A stretch of 64,000 nt of DNA from Isoetes taiwanensis (taxonomy: Eukaryota > Streptophyta > Lycopodiopsida > Isoetales > Isoetaceae): contig JAJEKV010000021.1 in the NCBI GenBank assembly GCA_021234155.1, forward strand, positions 11,903,760 to 11,967,759, read 5' to 3'. Of the stretch, positions 45,521-55,947 are shown piece after piece. A program made the position numbers and the translations under genes. The notes under the pieces are model-generated. The model saw only the letters and a program-made list of their open reading frames with translations. It was not told the origin of the DNA and searched no databases. The number at the start of each line of letters is the position of its first letter. The stretch's first letter is position 1.

Positions 45521-46416
45521 ATGGCTCGCACCAAGGGAACAAAGAGCTATTCCTCCTGCAATGTCTTCCAACTCTTTGCGGAGCTTAGCTGTAACATCGA
45601 TGACACACCCAACGGCCCTAAGAAGGTCGAGCTTCTTTTTGAGCAGCTAGTGCAGAGGTTGTCCACCTCACAGAAAGATTTTTGCTGAAACTGAATGCCG
45701 ACGGGGAGACCTATACCCTTGTGGAGCAAGAGGACCAGGTTTTAACCCTTGTTCATCATTATCCCTCGGACATGCCCCAAGATGCTGCAGATGCCGATGC
45801 TCGTCGGGAAACCGAAAGGATTATGGCTATGGTGCAAGAGGAGGACGCCCGGCAGATCACAAGCGGAAACTCAGCTGTCCGAGGACAGGAATATGTTTAT
45901 TTGGGCCCAGGGAGGGCCATTGAGGATGTAACTTTACCCTGCCGCCCTATTACTATGATGAGGACGCCCAAATTTTCGTATGGGAAGATATACCATCATG
46001 TCTCACCCAAGAGGATCTGCAACCCGTTGAGCTTGACGTTGCGGCCCGGCCCGACTGATATCTTGCAGAGATCCGCAGGCATATCGCGGTATGCCTGTTA
46101 TGGGAGCAGCATGCCAAATAAGAAGCGGCTCGGATAGCCGAAGAGCAGGCAAGGAAGACTGCCGCGGAGGCCGCCAACCGTGTTGAGGAGCCTGCCAACT
46201 TTGTCCAAGAACCCGCTAACCGTATCATACAACGGAAGCAGAAGACCACTAACCCGACGCGTTTGGGGCCCCAGTATAAAACCCAGCTTTAGGCAATGGG
46301 TGGTATAGCAAAGGAGAGGGAGGACACGCGATGAGAAACGCTAGTTCAGCGGGCCAGACATCCGGCCACTGGCAGCAAGACCCTTCCCCTGATACCCCCA
46401 CCTCGTCCGGAAGTAG
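45521..46416 (+). pseudogene. Long N-terminal region preceding the histone fold
   Basis: A start codon at 45521 opens MARTKGTKSYSSCNVFQLF, whose first residues equal the MARTK start of histone H3 tails, though the rest differs. In shifting frames the region continues with KKVELLFEQLVQRLSTSQKD, a Gly/Asp-rich part (45682-45940), then an Ala/Glu/Arg-rich part (ARIAEEQARKTAAEAANRVE) and, from 46296, an H3-tail-like PATGSK segment. At least three frameshifts and several stops occur. Whether all this was once one protein ending in the H3 fold is an inference. Alternatives are a gag-like ORF placed before a captured H3, or chance. Confidence 0.4.
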
Positions 46417-46677
46417 CAAAAGTGGACGGAGATCCTCTTGCGGAAGCTACCCTTCCAGCGGCTCGTTCGAGAAATTGCACAGGAATTTAAGATGGATCTG
46501 AGGTTCCAAACACATGCTATTCTCGCTTTGCAGGAAGTTGCCGATGATTACCTTGTCGCCCTCTTCGGCGACGCCAACCTTTGTGCTATACACGCGAAGC
46601 GTGTGACTATTATGCTAAAGGATTTGGCTCTAGCACGTCGATTCGCAGGGATCGCAACTAGATCCCCCATTTTGTAA
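46417..46677 (+). pseudogene. Histone H3 fold inside an LTR element
   Basis: From 46417 to the stop at 46675 the frame reads [78 protein letters not shown]. This is the complete H3 histone fold (alpha-N, alpha-1, loop 1, alpha-2, alpha-3). Loop 1 has the canonical H3 length, not the longer CenH3 form, and the HAxLALQE stretch is H3.3-like. Differences from conserved H3 include Asp-to-Gly in LFED, Pro-to-Leu in IMPKD and a new C-terminus (ATRSPIL) replacing RGERA. The upstream tail needs a frameshift near 46418 to join, and the residue before QK is a TAG stop. It is about 1.6 kb inside the LTR at 43350-44818, so it appears to have been captured by the element. Identification is firm; activity is unlikely for this copy. 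Confidence 0.9.
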
Positions 46678-46935
46678 TATAATTGTATCTTTTTGTACCT
46701 AATTTTTTGTATTAATACAATGTTACCTATTATTAGCTATGTGTTTTGCTCTCTGTCTCCTTAATACAAGCACCACACAGAGCTCGAGTTACAATATTAA
46801 TGATAAAGTGACAGACCCCCCAAGGAATATTCCCTCATAAAAGTTTTCTCTTTTAAAAAGGGATCCCTATTTTTTAGGGTTTCGTTGTTGTGTAGCCTTC
46901 CATACTTTTGCTCCTCCTCCTTCCATCAAATTGTT

Positions 46936-47691
46936 ATGGATTACGCCAAGCGGCAGCAGTGGTATCAGGATGGAGAGCACTGAGACTCTCAAGTCCCATT
47001 CGAGCTTCTCCACCCTTCGCATCTCGATTACGCAGATTTCTTGGAGTTCTACACCCAAGAAATGGTTCCCCAATGTCGACCTTATGGCGATCCTCCACAG
47101 CTCTATCTTCACAGGGATATACTCGTGCAAATGTTAGGTGATGACCGACATGCAGAGGACACTCTTCAAGGCATTCAACGACGAGCCAAGCATGCTCACA
47201 TTCTTCATCTTGGCCATCAGCAGACTTATTTTGAGGTCTGCTTTGCTTTAGCTATCCTTATGGACCAATATGTCGAGGTTGACTCTACCCCATTCAAAAA
47301 AGGGAAGGTCCCTATCCCTGATGATCCTGAAGAGGATGAGCAGATTAGCCATATAGATTTTAACCGATGGAAGCAACTCGCCACTGAAACGCCCATGCCC
47401 CGGACTCAGGGCCACAAGCTCGCCGGACTAGATGGGCTTCCTACGATTCTTCTCAATAATCAAGAGTACCTGCTGCTCGATGACATCTTGTGGGCGTACC
47501 ATGTAATGGCCAATTTCTGGGGCATGAAGAAAGAGTACATCTTGTACGAGCTCGCGGAATACTGTCAGGGTGACTTCATTGATTTTTCACCTCCTGAGTA
47601 TCCACCCCAGATTCAGCAGCTGCTTAGGTTCCATCCAGAGGATCTTGAACCTGTGGAAACCTTGTTAGAGTTGCAGCATCTCATGTTATAA
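46936..47691 (+). pseudogene. Unknown 250-residue ORF of the LTR element
   Basis: Starting MDYAKRQQWYQDGEH at 46936, the frame has one TGA at 46981 and is then open to 47691. It contains DYADFLEFYTQEMVPQCRPY, KRAKHAHILHLGHQQ-like sequence (RRAKHAHILHLGHQQTYFEV), an acidic IPDDPEEDEQISHIDF and YELAEYCQGDFIDFSPPEYP. Composition and length look like real protein, but I recognise no family. It follows the histone segment at 260 bp and precedes another ORF at 40 bp, so the three may belong to one element. Confidence 0.5.
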
Positions 47692-47730
47692 GACCCTCCT
47701 TGTCCCCCACCTGAAGATGCTTTTGCTGCC

Positions 47731-48276
47731 ATGGGGCCACAAGTCCATAACATCAATGATGTGGTGGTACCTATGGACAAAGACGATGAAGGGGAGGGTC
47801 TCTATGATAACAAGGAGCATCTCAAAGAGGTGAAGGAAGAAATCTACGAGGAGCAGGTTACAGTGAATCTTGAGGCAAAAGTGGCAATCTCCACAATTCC
47901 GGAGGTAGCAACCTTGAAGAATCATTTAACAAGATTCTTCCTCTCAGCTTTCTGCCAAGGCCAAGTTTTATTCTTTTCCAGAGCGCTCGCCCCAGAGGCC
48001 AAAGCATCCTTTTGGGCACTAAAGGCTTTGTTTGCTATGGTCGGACATAGAAAGCTCCCCTCTAATCTTCATGCTGTGGTGTTTGTAAATCGAGATTTAG
48101 CACGCTGTTCTGGGCCAGGATCTCGACACATGGATGAGCATGAAGATGCTTGTGGCAGCACCCTTGGCTGCTGCCTTTCCTCCCGCAGTCGCATCGGCAG
48201 CCGCCCTCACGATCAGCCACGGTGTCGCCTTGCTCCGCCAACGCTCTACGGAGATGGACTAGGATGCAGGATCTAG
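47731..48276 (+). pseudogene. Unknown acidic ORF of the LTR element
   Basis: The frame opens MGPQVHNINDVVVPMDKDDE, is acidic (EHLKEVKEEIYEEQ) and then has FFSRALAPEAKASFWALKAL. A shift near 48115 leads into a hydrophobic Ala/Val-rich tail (MLVAAPLAAAFPPAVASAAA) that ends with TAG at about 48259. No known domain is visible. It may be the continuation of the preceding ORF, from which it is separated by a stop and 40 bp. Confidence 0.4.
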
Positions 48277-50373
48277 TTCCTGAGCATAATTTTTGGCTTC
48301 TACTATTTGGCCTTTGGCCATCATTATATGTATTATTTATACAAGCATTTTGTTTGTGCCAATTTATTAAATACAAACTATAGTTCCATTGTATTAATTG
48401 TCTTTTCCTTGTTAAGTATTCCTCCATAATATCTACGTCATTAATGGCATATCTTCTACGCCGCCTATTACAGGGACAACCTTGCCACAGCACGCCGCTA
48501 ACGGGTGGGAAATTATCATGCTCCTTCAAGACAACGCCGTCTGTAACTTACAATGCAAGATGCAGAGGGGTTGGGACTATTAGGAGTCTACCAATGTGGA
48601 CGTGTTCCGCGACATTGACGATAATCTGTGGGAACTTTACGGGGCAATGAACGACTTATTTAATCTCTTAATCATAAATCCAACCCTGGCATATCAGGAC
48701 ATTATTATCCAGGCTTGGGGTAAATATAACCTAGTGTGCTCAGTGAGGGAGAGTTATCTTGATACGCTACTGCATCCCTTTGGGGCAACTAATAGCATAT
48801 AGACCTATATAAGACATAATTTCATCCATGTTGGTCATTTGAATTCTATTTTACAAGGTAACCTTTTTTTTACTTTAATATTAAAGTTTTTTTCCCTTTC
48901 CTTATCGACGATCATTGTGAGAATGTATATATGTTTGCTTATCCCGCTTTTATTGATATTTTAGATGGTGCACGTCCCCCTCCGTGGGCGACATCTGTCG
49001 AACCAGGCCGTCTTACGCCTGAACAGACCACCAGCAAGTATTACAATATCTAAAATGATAATCAACTAATGCGAAGCCTGAGTTCACATATGGCCCTAAT
49101 GGCATTCGAGAACAATTTGAAACACCAAACAATGTATTGTACAACAAAACCTTTGCGGCAATAATTGCATTGATCCACATCAAAGGGGGAAGGCAAACCT
49201 CTAAACACTGAACTGGACATTAACTCCGGCTATACAATTAGCATTATGGAAAGGTTCTCCAACTGTGCCAACCAGGGTAGCCTTTAAGGACGAAAGTTCG
49301 CCAAAAGGCTATTTTTTAAGGGTATCAAGAAATTTTGACACTATGGTTTAGTAGGGCCCGTTATAGATGAAAAAAATAAAATTAGCCAACTTTTCTACAA
49401 ACAAATCTCACTACACTTGAAAATTCGCCACATCCACTACGCATCATAACTATGGATTCGCCTTATCCTCTACCCTCCTTCTCGAAGATTTCTTAAGGAA
49501 TTGCCTAATATTCTAGGCTTTCTTCATAACCTAATTTATTTTCCATATCCTTCCAAGTACATATGATAATTTTAAGAGTTATTTTTGTAGCTATTATGTT
49601 TCAAATACTTCTAAAGATGCACTGGAGAGCATTTTTTTACAGACCTCCCTTTTAATAGATTAGTTTTATCTACAAGGATAAGCCACATTCTCATTTGCAA
49701 AGGTCAAGTTATGGTATTGCATCGTGCAACTATAGTTATAATGTGTTTGTGTCCTTGATTAAATATGGATGCTGGTGAATAAAATTTCACCACAGAAATT
49801 GCGCTTGGAAAATAAAGACACTTAAATCGTGGCAAAATAGTATTGGCCATGATTCGCCTAGATTTCTATAAAAAACATTCATGTCTAGAAAACATTCGCC
49901 ACCATAACTAATCTTGCAACTCTATTATTCGCCCGACCTTCTAAATTATGCTTAGACAAATTTGGCCTTAAGGGCAACCCTGGTGCCAACAGCTTGCTCT
50001 CCAGTGTGCATAGACACATCAAAAAATGGGCTATCATGTTAACACACCTATGCTGCAATTATATTATCTAATCAGAAAACAATCACCTCTTTTTAATCAA
50101 CTATGCTTACCTATTTCATGAAAGAGAAGATTTGCCAATGCAACTGGAAAACGATGTATGTTTTGTATCAAGTCAACGCAACCAAGCCGTTGTTGTGTAC
50201 CGATCCGATATTGTTGAAGGGTTTAGGAATAATAGTGGTAACTTACTTGGGTAATGCCCTGTCAAGAAATAAATCCATCACTTGTCTTCAACATAAAAGC
50301 ATGACTGAAATGAAGGCACCGTTCTAAAGCAAGAGAAAAAATCAATGAGCATGCATCTTCTATTCTTCTACTT
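48277..50373. other. AT-rich stretch without supported genes
   Basis: A small open frame at 48596-48802 (DDNLWELYGAMNDLFNLLII) might be the last coding remnant of the preceding element. From 48.85 to 50.37 kb I see no domain, RNA gene or LTR. The phrase ATTCGCC recurs several times between 49.4 and 49.95 kb without regular spacing. Confidence 0.3.
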
Positions 50374-50718
50374 TTAACGCATACCTTCAAGTTCAAAAAG
50401 GTGAAGGGCAAGAGCACGGGCACCTTCGGCATGCTTAACACATCCTAATATTATCAAATGTGATGTTGGATATACCATTCTGCGGTTAGCTTCAGCTGTC
50501 ATTTGCCATTCAAGTATACAATACAAACTCCTGCAGATAAAAGGATTATATGTTATAATCCTTTCTAACTCAATTTTAAACAATTTTAAGCACTGAAGTT
50601 TGAAGCTTTGAGAAGAAAAAGAGCACCTCCTTTGAGCCAATGAAGATTTTTGCACTATTTCTTCCATAGGAACGCCCATCTGTTGGGCCATGGATTTTGC
50701 AGCAAATAGCAACTCCAT
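50374..50718 (-). other. Two exon-like segments of an unidentified gene
   Basis: On the minus strand a frame reads MELLFAAKSMAQQMGVPMEE, IVQKSSLAQR up to a GT at about 50630. Then, after an AG at about 50526, it reads SLYCILEWQMTAEANRRMVY, PTSHLIILGCVKHAEGARAL, ALHLFELE up to GTATGC at about 50387. The join resembles two exons with an intron of about 105 bp and good GT/AG edges. The continuous open frame across the intron is a coincidence of length. I cannot name the protein. It could be a captured or relict gene fragment. Confidence 0.4.
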
Positions 50719-51315
50719 GATTCATGCTAGACTTTGCTATCCTTTTTTTTAGAACACCTAGGCAGAGGATGATCTGAACTTAAACGATAAGAAATTTTTA
50801 CAAATAGTCAATCCCCTCAGAATATCAAAAGACTTGGTGAGAGACTTGGTGCAGATCGCCTCCATGGCCATGGAGGTTGCTTCATGTGGTTAGGCTGCCA
50901 GTTGTTGAGATGGTGTGAGCCCAACAGCCTTTGTGTCATGACAGTAAGCTCTAAGAGGTACCAAATTTCTGTGCCTTACCATACTAAATTACTGAACAGT
51001 CTTCATATAATCTTCAGGTTCTTTAGCGGCACCCTCATGAAGAAACCTCCTAGAGAATCATTGTTTAACCTTGCTTTATAAATTGTAGCTAGTCTAGTCT
51101 TGCCAAGAACCTCTCCAAAAGCATTAACAACATCATAAGATAAGAACTAGAAGAAGAAATCATACTTGTATTGGAGCTGACTGGGAATAAAACCATCAAT
51201 CGAGCTATTTACGACAAAAAATGCGACTTTAGAGATGGCGAACAGAACTTTTTCAATGTATTTGGCTTGCCCAATCTAAATAGGTATTCGACTTTGAGAT
51301 TTTTAGCAGACGATT
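50719..51315. other. Nothing recognised
   Basis: Short open frames only; no repeats or domains seen. Confidence 0.3.
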
Positions 51316-51656
51316 TGAAAAGCCATGTATCTCTCAAATATTCGACTTCCAAAGTAGGCGAGCGATTTCTTTGAAAGAGTACCTCCACATTGCCATAAAA
51401 CCCCGGAAAGACTAAACCCTAAGCAATGCGGCTATGCCACGGGGCAAGGGCATTACGTTTGTGGGCCTTCCCCTTTGCTGCCATATGAAAAGCCATGTAC
51501 CTCTCAAATATTCGACTTCCAAAGTAGACGAGCGATTTCTTTGAGCCGAAAAGTACCTCCACGTGCCATAAAACCACGAGCCGACTAAACCCTAAGCAAT
51601 GTGGCTATCCCGGGGGCAAGGGCATTCTCGTTTGTGGGCCTTCTGCTGCTGCCATA
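51316..51656 (+). repeat. Two-copy tandem duplication, 170-bp unit
   Basis: TGAAAAGCCATGTATCTCTC followed by AAATATTCGACTTCC begins at 51316 and, with a few changes, again at 51486. Both copies run through CCTAAGCAATG and GGGCAAGGGCATT to TGCTGCCAT. Moderate divergence indicates an old duplication. Confidence 0.9.
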
Positions 51657-53434
51657 GCCCGATGCTTTGTCTATCTTGCGGTTAGGCGGTTCAAGCGTGG
51701 CGACCCACAACCCGGATGACCGTAATTTACGACCAACAATGGGTTTTAGCGGTCATCATCATATTCTAGGTATATTCGCATATACTTAGGATATGCCACA
51801 AACCCATAAACAAGGGTTTGCCCCTAGGGGGCAACCAAAAAGAATTTTGAAAAAGACATGCTTTGATCTTCATTTTTTGAGTTCTTGGGAATCGTGCCAA
51901 GTTAAAAAATTTCCTACCTACCCCCGGCCTCGTCACTCATCCCATCCGGTCTCCCCACGTGGTGCCTCCGGGCATGTGAGCGGCAACGGGCGGACATCGC
52001 GTGGAGACAAACATGCAATTATTGATAATACACGTCCGGACCGGGCCATATATACGATCCGCCAAAATTCAAAATGCCACGTGGGATATATTATTTGAAC
52101 TCTCAAGAACCCTAAAAAATGGTCACGCCAAGATCCGGATTTCTTCAACGAACTAGTTGTCCAATCATTCTAAATGTTCCCGGATTGACCCATTCTGAGC
52201 CAAGAACACTTAAATTAAGCAAAAAGACAAAGAATAGAGCCAGATTTGCCAAGAACAGACCTGGACAGAGGATTATGAAAAGTGAAAATTGCTGACAGAA
52301 ATTTGAGGGCTTTGGGTGCAAGAACTGATCGAGATCTCTCATTTTGAGGCATGTTTGGTATTGCTTTGCTTGAATTTGCCTTCCTTGCTTTTAGAATCCA
52401 TGGATTATTTGAAGCAATCGGATTATGTGCTGTTATAAAGACTATTTTGATCATGTGCCCAAGACTACAGGGCTTGGGAATCTTTTGTATGACTGTGTGA
52501 TGTTCCTTCGAATGAATTGCATTCCACATTCCAAACAAGATAAAATAAAAGGTGAAAGCGATATTTGAAGGTAATTTTGTTTATCTGAAGCATATCATAA
52601 AATAGATTGCATCATATCTTATTCTATTGATCGAAACCATCATAAAAATTAGATTAAACCACCTTTAGACACTAATATAGGATAATGCATAAATAGAGAG
52701 TTATTGAGTCAGGTAAAAGGCATAAAGAGTCTGAAAAAATATAAACAAAAAAGCAATTTACAATAGCCTGTTCTCGATATTTTGCAAATCATTGCATTTT
52801 CTAAGCAAAATATTCCACCTTGTAGATTCCAGCTATGATTTTGATCAAACAAGCAGTTATCCCTGATTGCAGACCACCAGAAGTTGTAGAAAATTCTCAG
52901 AGCTCAGTAAGGACCAGCATAAATTGATTTGCAAAAAATTGCTTGCTTTCTTCTTGTAACAATCTATTTGCAAAAAACTTGAGTTGTTGGACTTGCATCA
53001 ACTTCTAGATAGAATCAAGTGACAAAATTCAAAAAGATTTATATCCTTGATCTGCAAAAAAATTGCTCAACGCCGGGGGATATTGACTTATTTTTTACTT
53101 GGTCGGGATTGCATATTTGAATGATCTCTGCATATCTATTGGCACCTGACTCCAAGCCATAGATTCTTTGAGACTTTAAGCTGCATTTAGAATTAGAAGC
53201 ATGATAAAATCTCCCCCTGCTTGCAAATGGCATTATTTTTACTGAGGCATCTTTTTTGCTGATTTGGGAAAGCAGTACTAATCTTGTGTTCAGGCTTTCT
53301 TTCTGGAATTTTCATGCATAAAGTGGTTGCCTAAAGCAACCTGGAGGTTCTAAGCCATTGAGGTTCAAGGTTTGCTGGGAACACCTTCAACATTTTGGAG
53401 GTTCCACCGAGATAATTACCTAGAATTTGAACTC
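51657..53434. other. Non-coding, possibly LTR/leader of the Tat-like element
   Basis: This stretch precedes the gag start at 53435, so an LTR and primer site would be expected here. I could not identify TG..CA termini or a primer site. No host gene or RNA gene is visible. Confidence 0.35.
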
Positions 53435-53912
53435 ATGGCTCCCCGGAGAAACAATGAAACTTCTGAGCATACTGAAGCACAAGAAAATCATGAGACCTCT
53501 ACTGCAGTGCCAGGAGTAAGCATTCAAGCAAATGCAAGTATGCCTTGCCACTACTTTGAGTTGAACATGCCAATTCCTCCTCCTACATTTGATCCAAGTA
53601 TGAATGCCAATAACTTCTTGAAGACTTTTGAGGAATACTATCAGGAATATGGACACAAAAATGATGTAAGTTCTCTGAATTCAAAAAGTGTCTTAAAAAT
53701 GATGAAGTGAGAGCATGGTTGGAATATGTCATGAGTTTAGGTGCTAATTCATGGGATGAAATAGTTAAGAAATTCTTGGCAAGATTTGGTAAGCTGCTTG
53801 ATTCCCAAGATCTGATCTTTGAGTTGTAAACCTTTCACATTAAATATGGTGAGAGTATGCATCAGTATGTTGAAAGATTTAATCTTTATCTTGTCAAATG
53901 CCCAGCTAATCA
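53435..53912 (+). pseudogene. Tat-like gypsy gag, N-terminal half
   Basis: The frame opens MAPRRNNETSEHTEAQENHE and continues FELNMPIPPPTFDPSMNANN, FLKTFEEYYQEYGHKND. After a frameshift it reads EVRAWLEYVMSLGANSWDEI, VKKFLARFGKLLDSQDLIFE and ESMHQYVERFNLYLVKCPAN. W-x-x-x-V-x-x-F-L-x-R-F and the following Q-x-Y-V-E-R-F pattern are typical of gypsy capsid (retrotrans_gag). It is cut at about 53913 by a palindromic element. Stops and shifts show the copy is dead. Confidence 0.8.
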
Positions 53913-53913
53913 A

Positions 53914-54245
53914 ACCTCTTGGATAGGCATATTCATGACTTATTCTTTGATTTGAACCGTAGAGATGATCCTCGTTTGTGGGGTATGCTCGTGCAAGATT
54001 TTTTATACTGTATAATGAGAGTTGCATAATACTATAAGGTTTGAGGCAATGTACTCAATTGTGTTGATGTCATGCATGTATTAGGGAGTATAAAAGAGTC
54101 TCTCGCTGCTCGGGAGTCACCCCCCGTGTGAATATGCACCAAAGGGTTTTAGGGGGGATTTAATTTAAAGTGCTGGATGTAATGGTTTGTGTTAACTTAC
54201 AAATTTTTTGGCCCCTTCAGGGCCTTGGGGATGGTATAGAGATGG
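53914..54245. mobile_element. Palindromic element, copy 3 (one arm lost)
   Basis: From 53914 the sequence matches the reverse complement of the centre of copy 2 (GGATAGGCATATTC, TTTGTGGGGTATGC, ACTATAAG). It then runs into a single arm with TCACCCCCCGTGTGAATATG and ends with GGCCCCTTCAGGGCC. The opposite arm is missing. It interrupts the gag reading frame. Confidence 0.75.
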
Positions 54246-54399
54246 ATGAAGAAAGTTGATGTATCCAACCAACCAATATGTAGCATAATAACAGGGGGTT
54301 TTCTTTGTGTTTTTGTACGCTTTTCACTAAGGTTTTCCTATGATTTCGTGATGTATTCAAATGGATGTACTAATGCGTACATCTAGAGTGCACCATTTC

Positions 54400-54590
54400 T
54401 GAGCCATTGATATTAGCCTTTTTTTTTTCAATGGTCAACAACCAATGGCTCACAACAAAAGCCTTTTTTTTGTGCGTGTGGTGCATAATGGGCACATGAA
54501 GGGCCATTGATTTTAGCCTTTTTTTTCAATGGCTCACAACAAAAGCCCTTTTTTTGTGCGTGTGGTGCATAATGGGCACATGAAGGGCTT
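54400..54590 (+). repeat. Two-copy tandem repeat, 84-bp unit
   Basis: Units with CAATGGCTCACAACAAAAGC, a T run and GTGCATAATGGGCACATGAA begin at 54443 and 54527. The spacing of 84 is a multiple of three, so a minus-strand open frame (54428-54640) repeats the peptide SCAHYAPHAQKKGFCCEPL. This is a repeat artefact. Confidence 0.85.
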
Positions 54591-55094
54591 GAAGGGCGCA
54601 TGTAGTGCAGTTTCCCCGCCGGCAACACATTTCTTATCATAACTTTTGATCCAGAGCTCTGTTTGAGATGATTTTTATTGCGTTGGAAAGCTCTCTCCGA
54701 GATCTTATTGATAGTTTATGATATGGATATGTTTGGTTAAGTTATCTATGCTAAAACAACAATTTTTCGGCCGGGTTTGGTAGGCTTTCACATCCTACCA
54801 GTTGATTAATACAGGATTGCGCTATTGGATATTGTTTTATGGCTCACTCCGAATGAAGCTTGCAAAAAATTACCATGCATTTTTAGATGGCTTCTAGATC
54901 CTTGTGCTAACAAGCAGAAAAGTTTCCCACTTTGGTTTCTCACCACAAGAATCCATGGAGGCCAAAGGCTGCTGTTAAATTCCAGTTGAAAAATGTTTGT
55001 GTATGGGTGTTGCAAACTTTATGACTTTCAGAATAATGGGATCAATCTGCTCTATCTTTATGGTAACTTTTACTTATGTTCTATTTGTTTTATT

Positions 55095-55947
55095 GTGATC
55101 AAATTCAAAAGCTACAGGTGATGAAAGCCTCAAATGAATTCTAGTTTTTTTCTGGTTTGAATTCTAAAAATTTTGTCATCTGCAGGGGGGGGGCGTGCCT
55201 AAGGCCAGAAGGGAACAAAAATTTTTTGCAACATCCAACATATAAAAATTAAATCCCCCAACACGTAACAACCATTGACATTAACAACCAACATATAACT
55301 ACCATTGACATTAATTAACACAACCATTCGGTCCAACACATTCAAATTAAAATCCCCCTTAAATCCCCTTTGGTGGGTGACGTACGGCAGCGAGAGCCCT
55401 CATAATTGTATTTTGCATGTACGAAATTAACATCATATAGTATTCCGCTTGAAATCTTATAGTATTTTGCGAATCTTGTTATACAGTATAGCAAATTTTG
55501 TACTTGCATACCCCACAAATGAGGAACTTTACGTACGGTGTAGATTAAGGAATAAGGGGTGAATATGCCTATCCAACAGCTCTCGTTGCCCGGAGTCACC
55601 CCCGTGTGAATATGCACCCAAACCAAAGGGGGTTTAAGGGGGATTAAGGGGGATTTTAATTTGAATGTATTGGACCCAATGGTTGTGTTAATTAATGTCA
55701 ATGGTAGTTATGTGTTGGTTGTTAATGTCAATGGTTGTTATGTGTTGGTTATTATGTGTTGGGGGATTTAATTTTTTATATGTTGGATGTTAATGGTTTG
55801 TGTTGCAAAAAAAAATTTTGGCCCCTTCGGGGCCTTAGGGACGTCCTCCCCCCTCCCCCCCCCGGTGTGACAAACCAGAATTCAAACCAGAAAAAAACTA
55901 GAATTTATTTGAGGCTTTCATCACCTGTAGCTTTTGAATTTGATCAC
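55095..55947. mobile_element. Palindromic (foldback) element, copy 2
   Basis: Outer arms start GTGATCAAATTCAAAAGCTA and end with the reverse complement. Each runs about 75 bp at near identity, into a G-run (left, 55184-55192) mirrored by a C-run (right). The core follows: GGCCCCTTCGGGGCC hairpin, A/T run and CCCGTGTGAATATGCACCC. The core and centre match copy 1 (9533-10195), but the outer arms are unrelated to those of copy 1. A minus-strand frame at 55342-55701 is a repeat artefact. Confidence 0.85.

Noticed and set aside
46417-46677. Centromeric histone CenH3
   Set aside because: Loop 1 has the length of canonical H3 and the HAxLALQE sequence is H3.3-like. CenH3 has a longer, different loop 1, so I call it H3-type.
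54428-54640. Minus-strand frame with repeated SCAHYAPHAQKKGFCCEPL
   Set aside because: Produced by an 84-bp tandem repeat whose length is a multiple of three.
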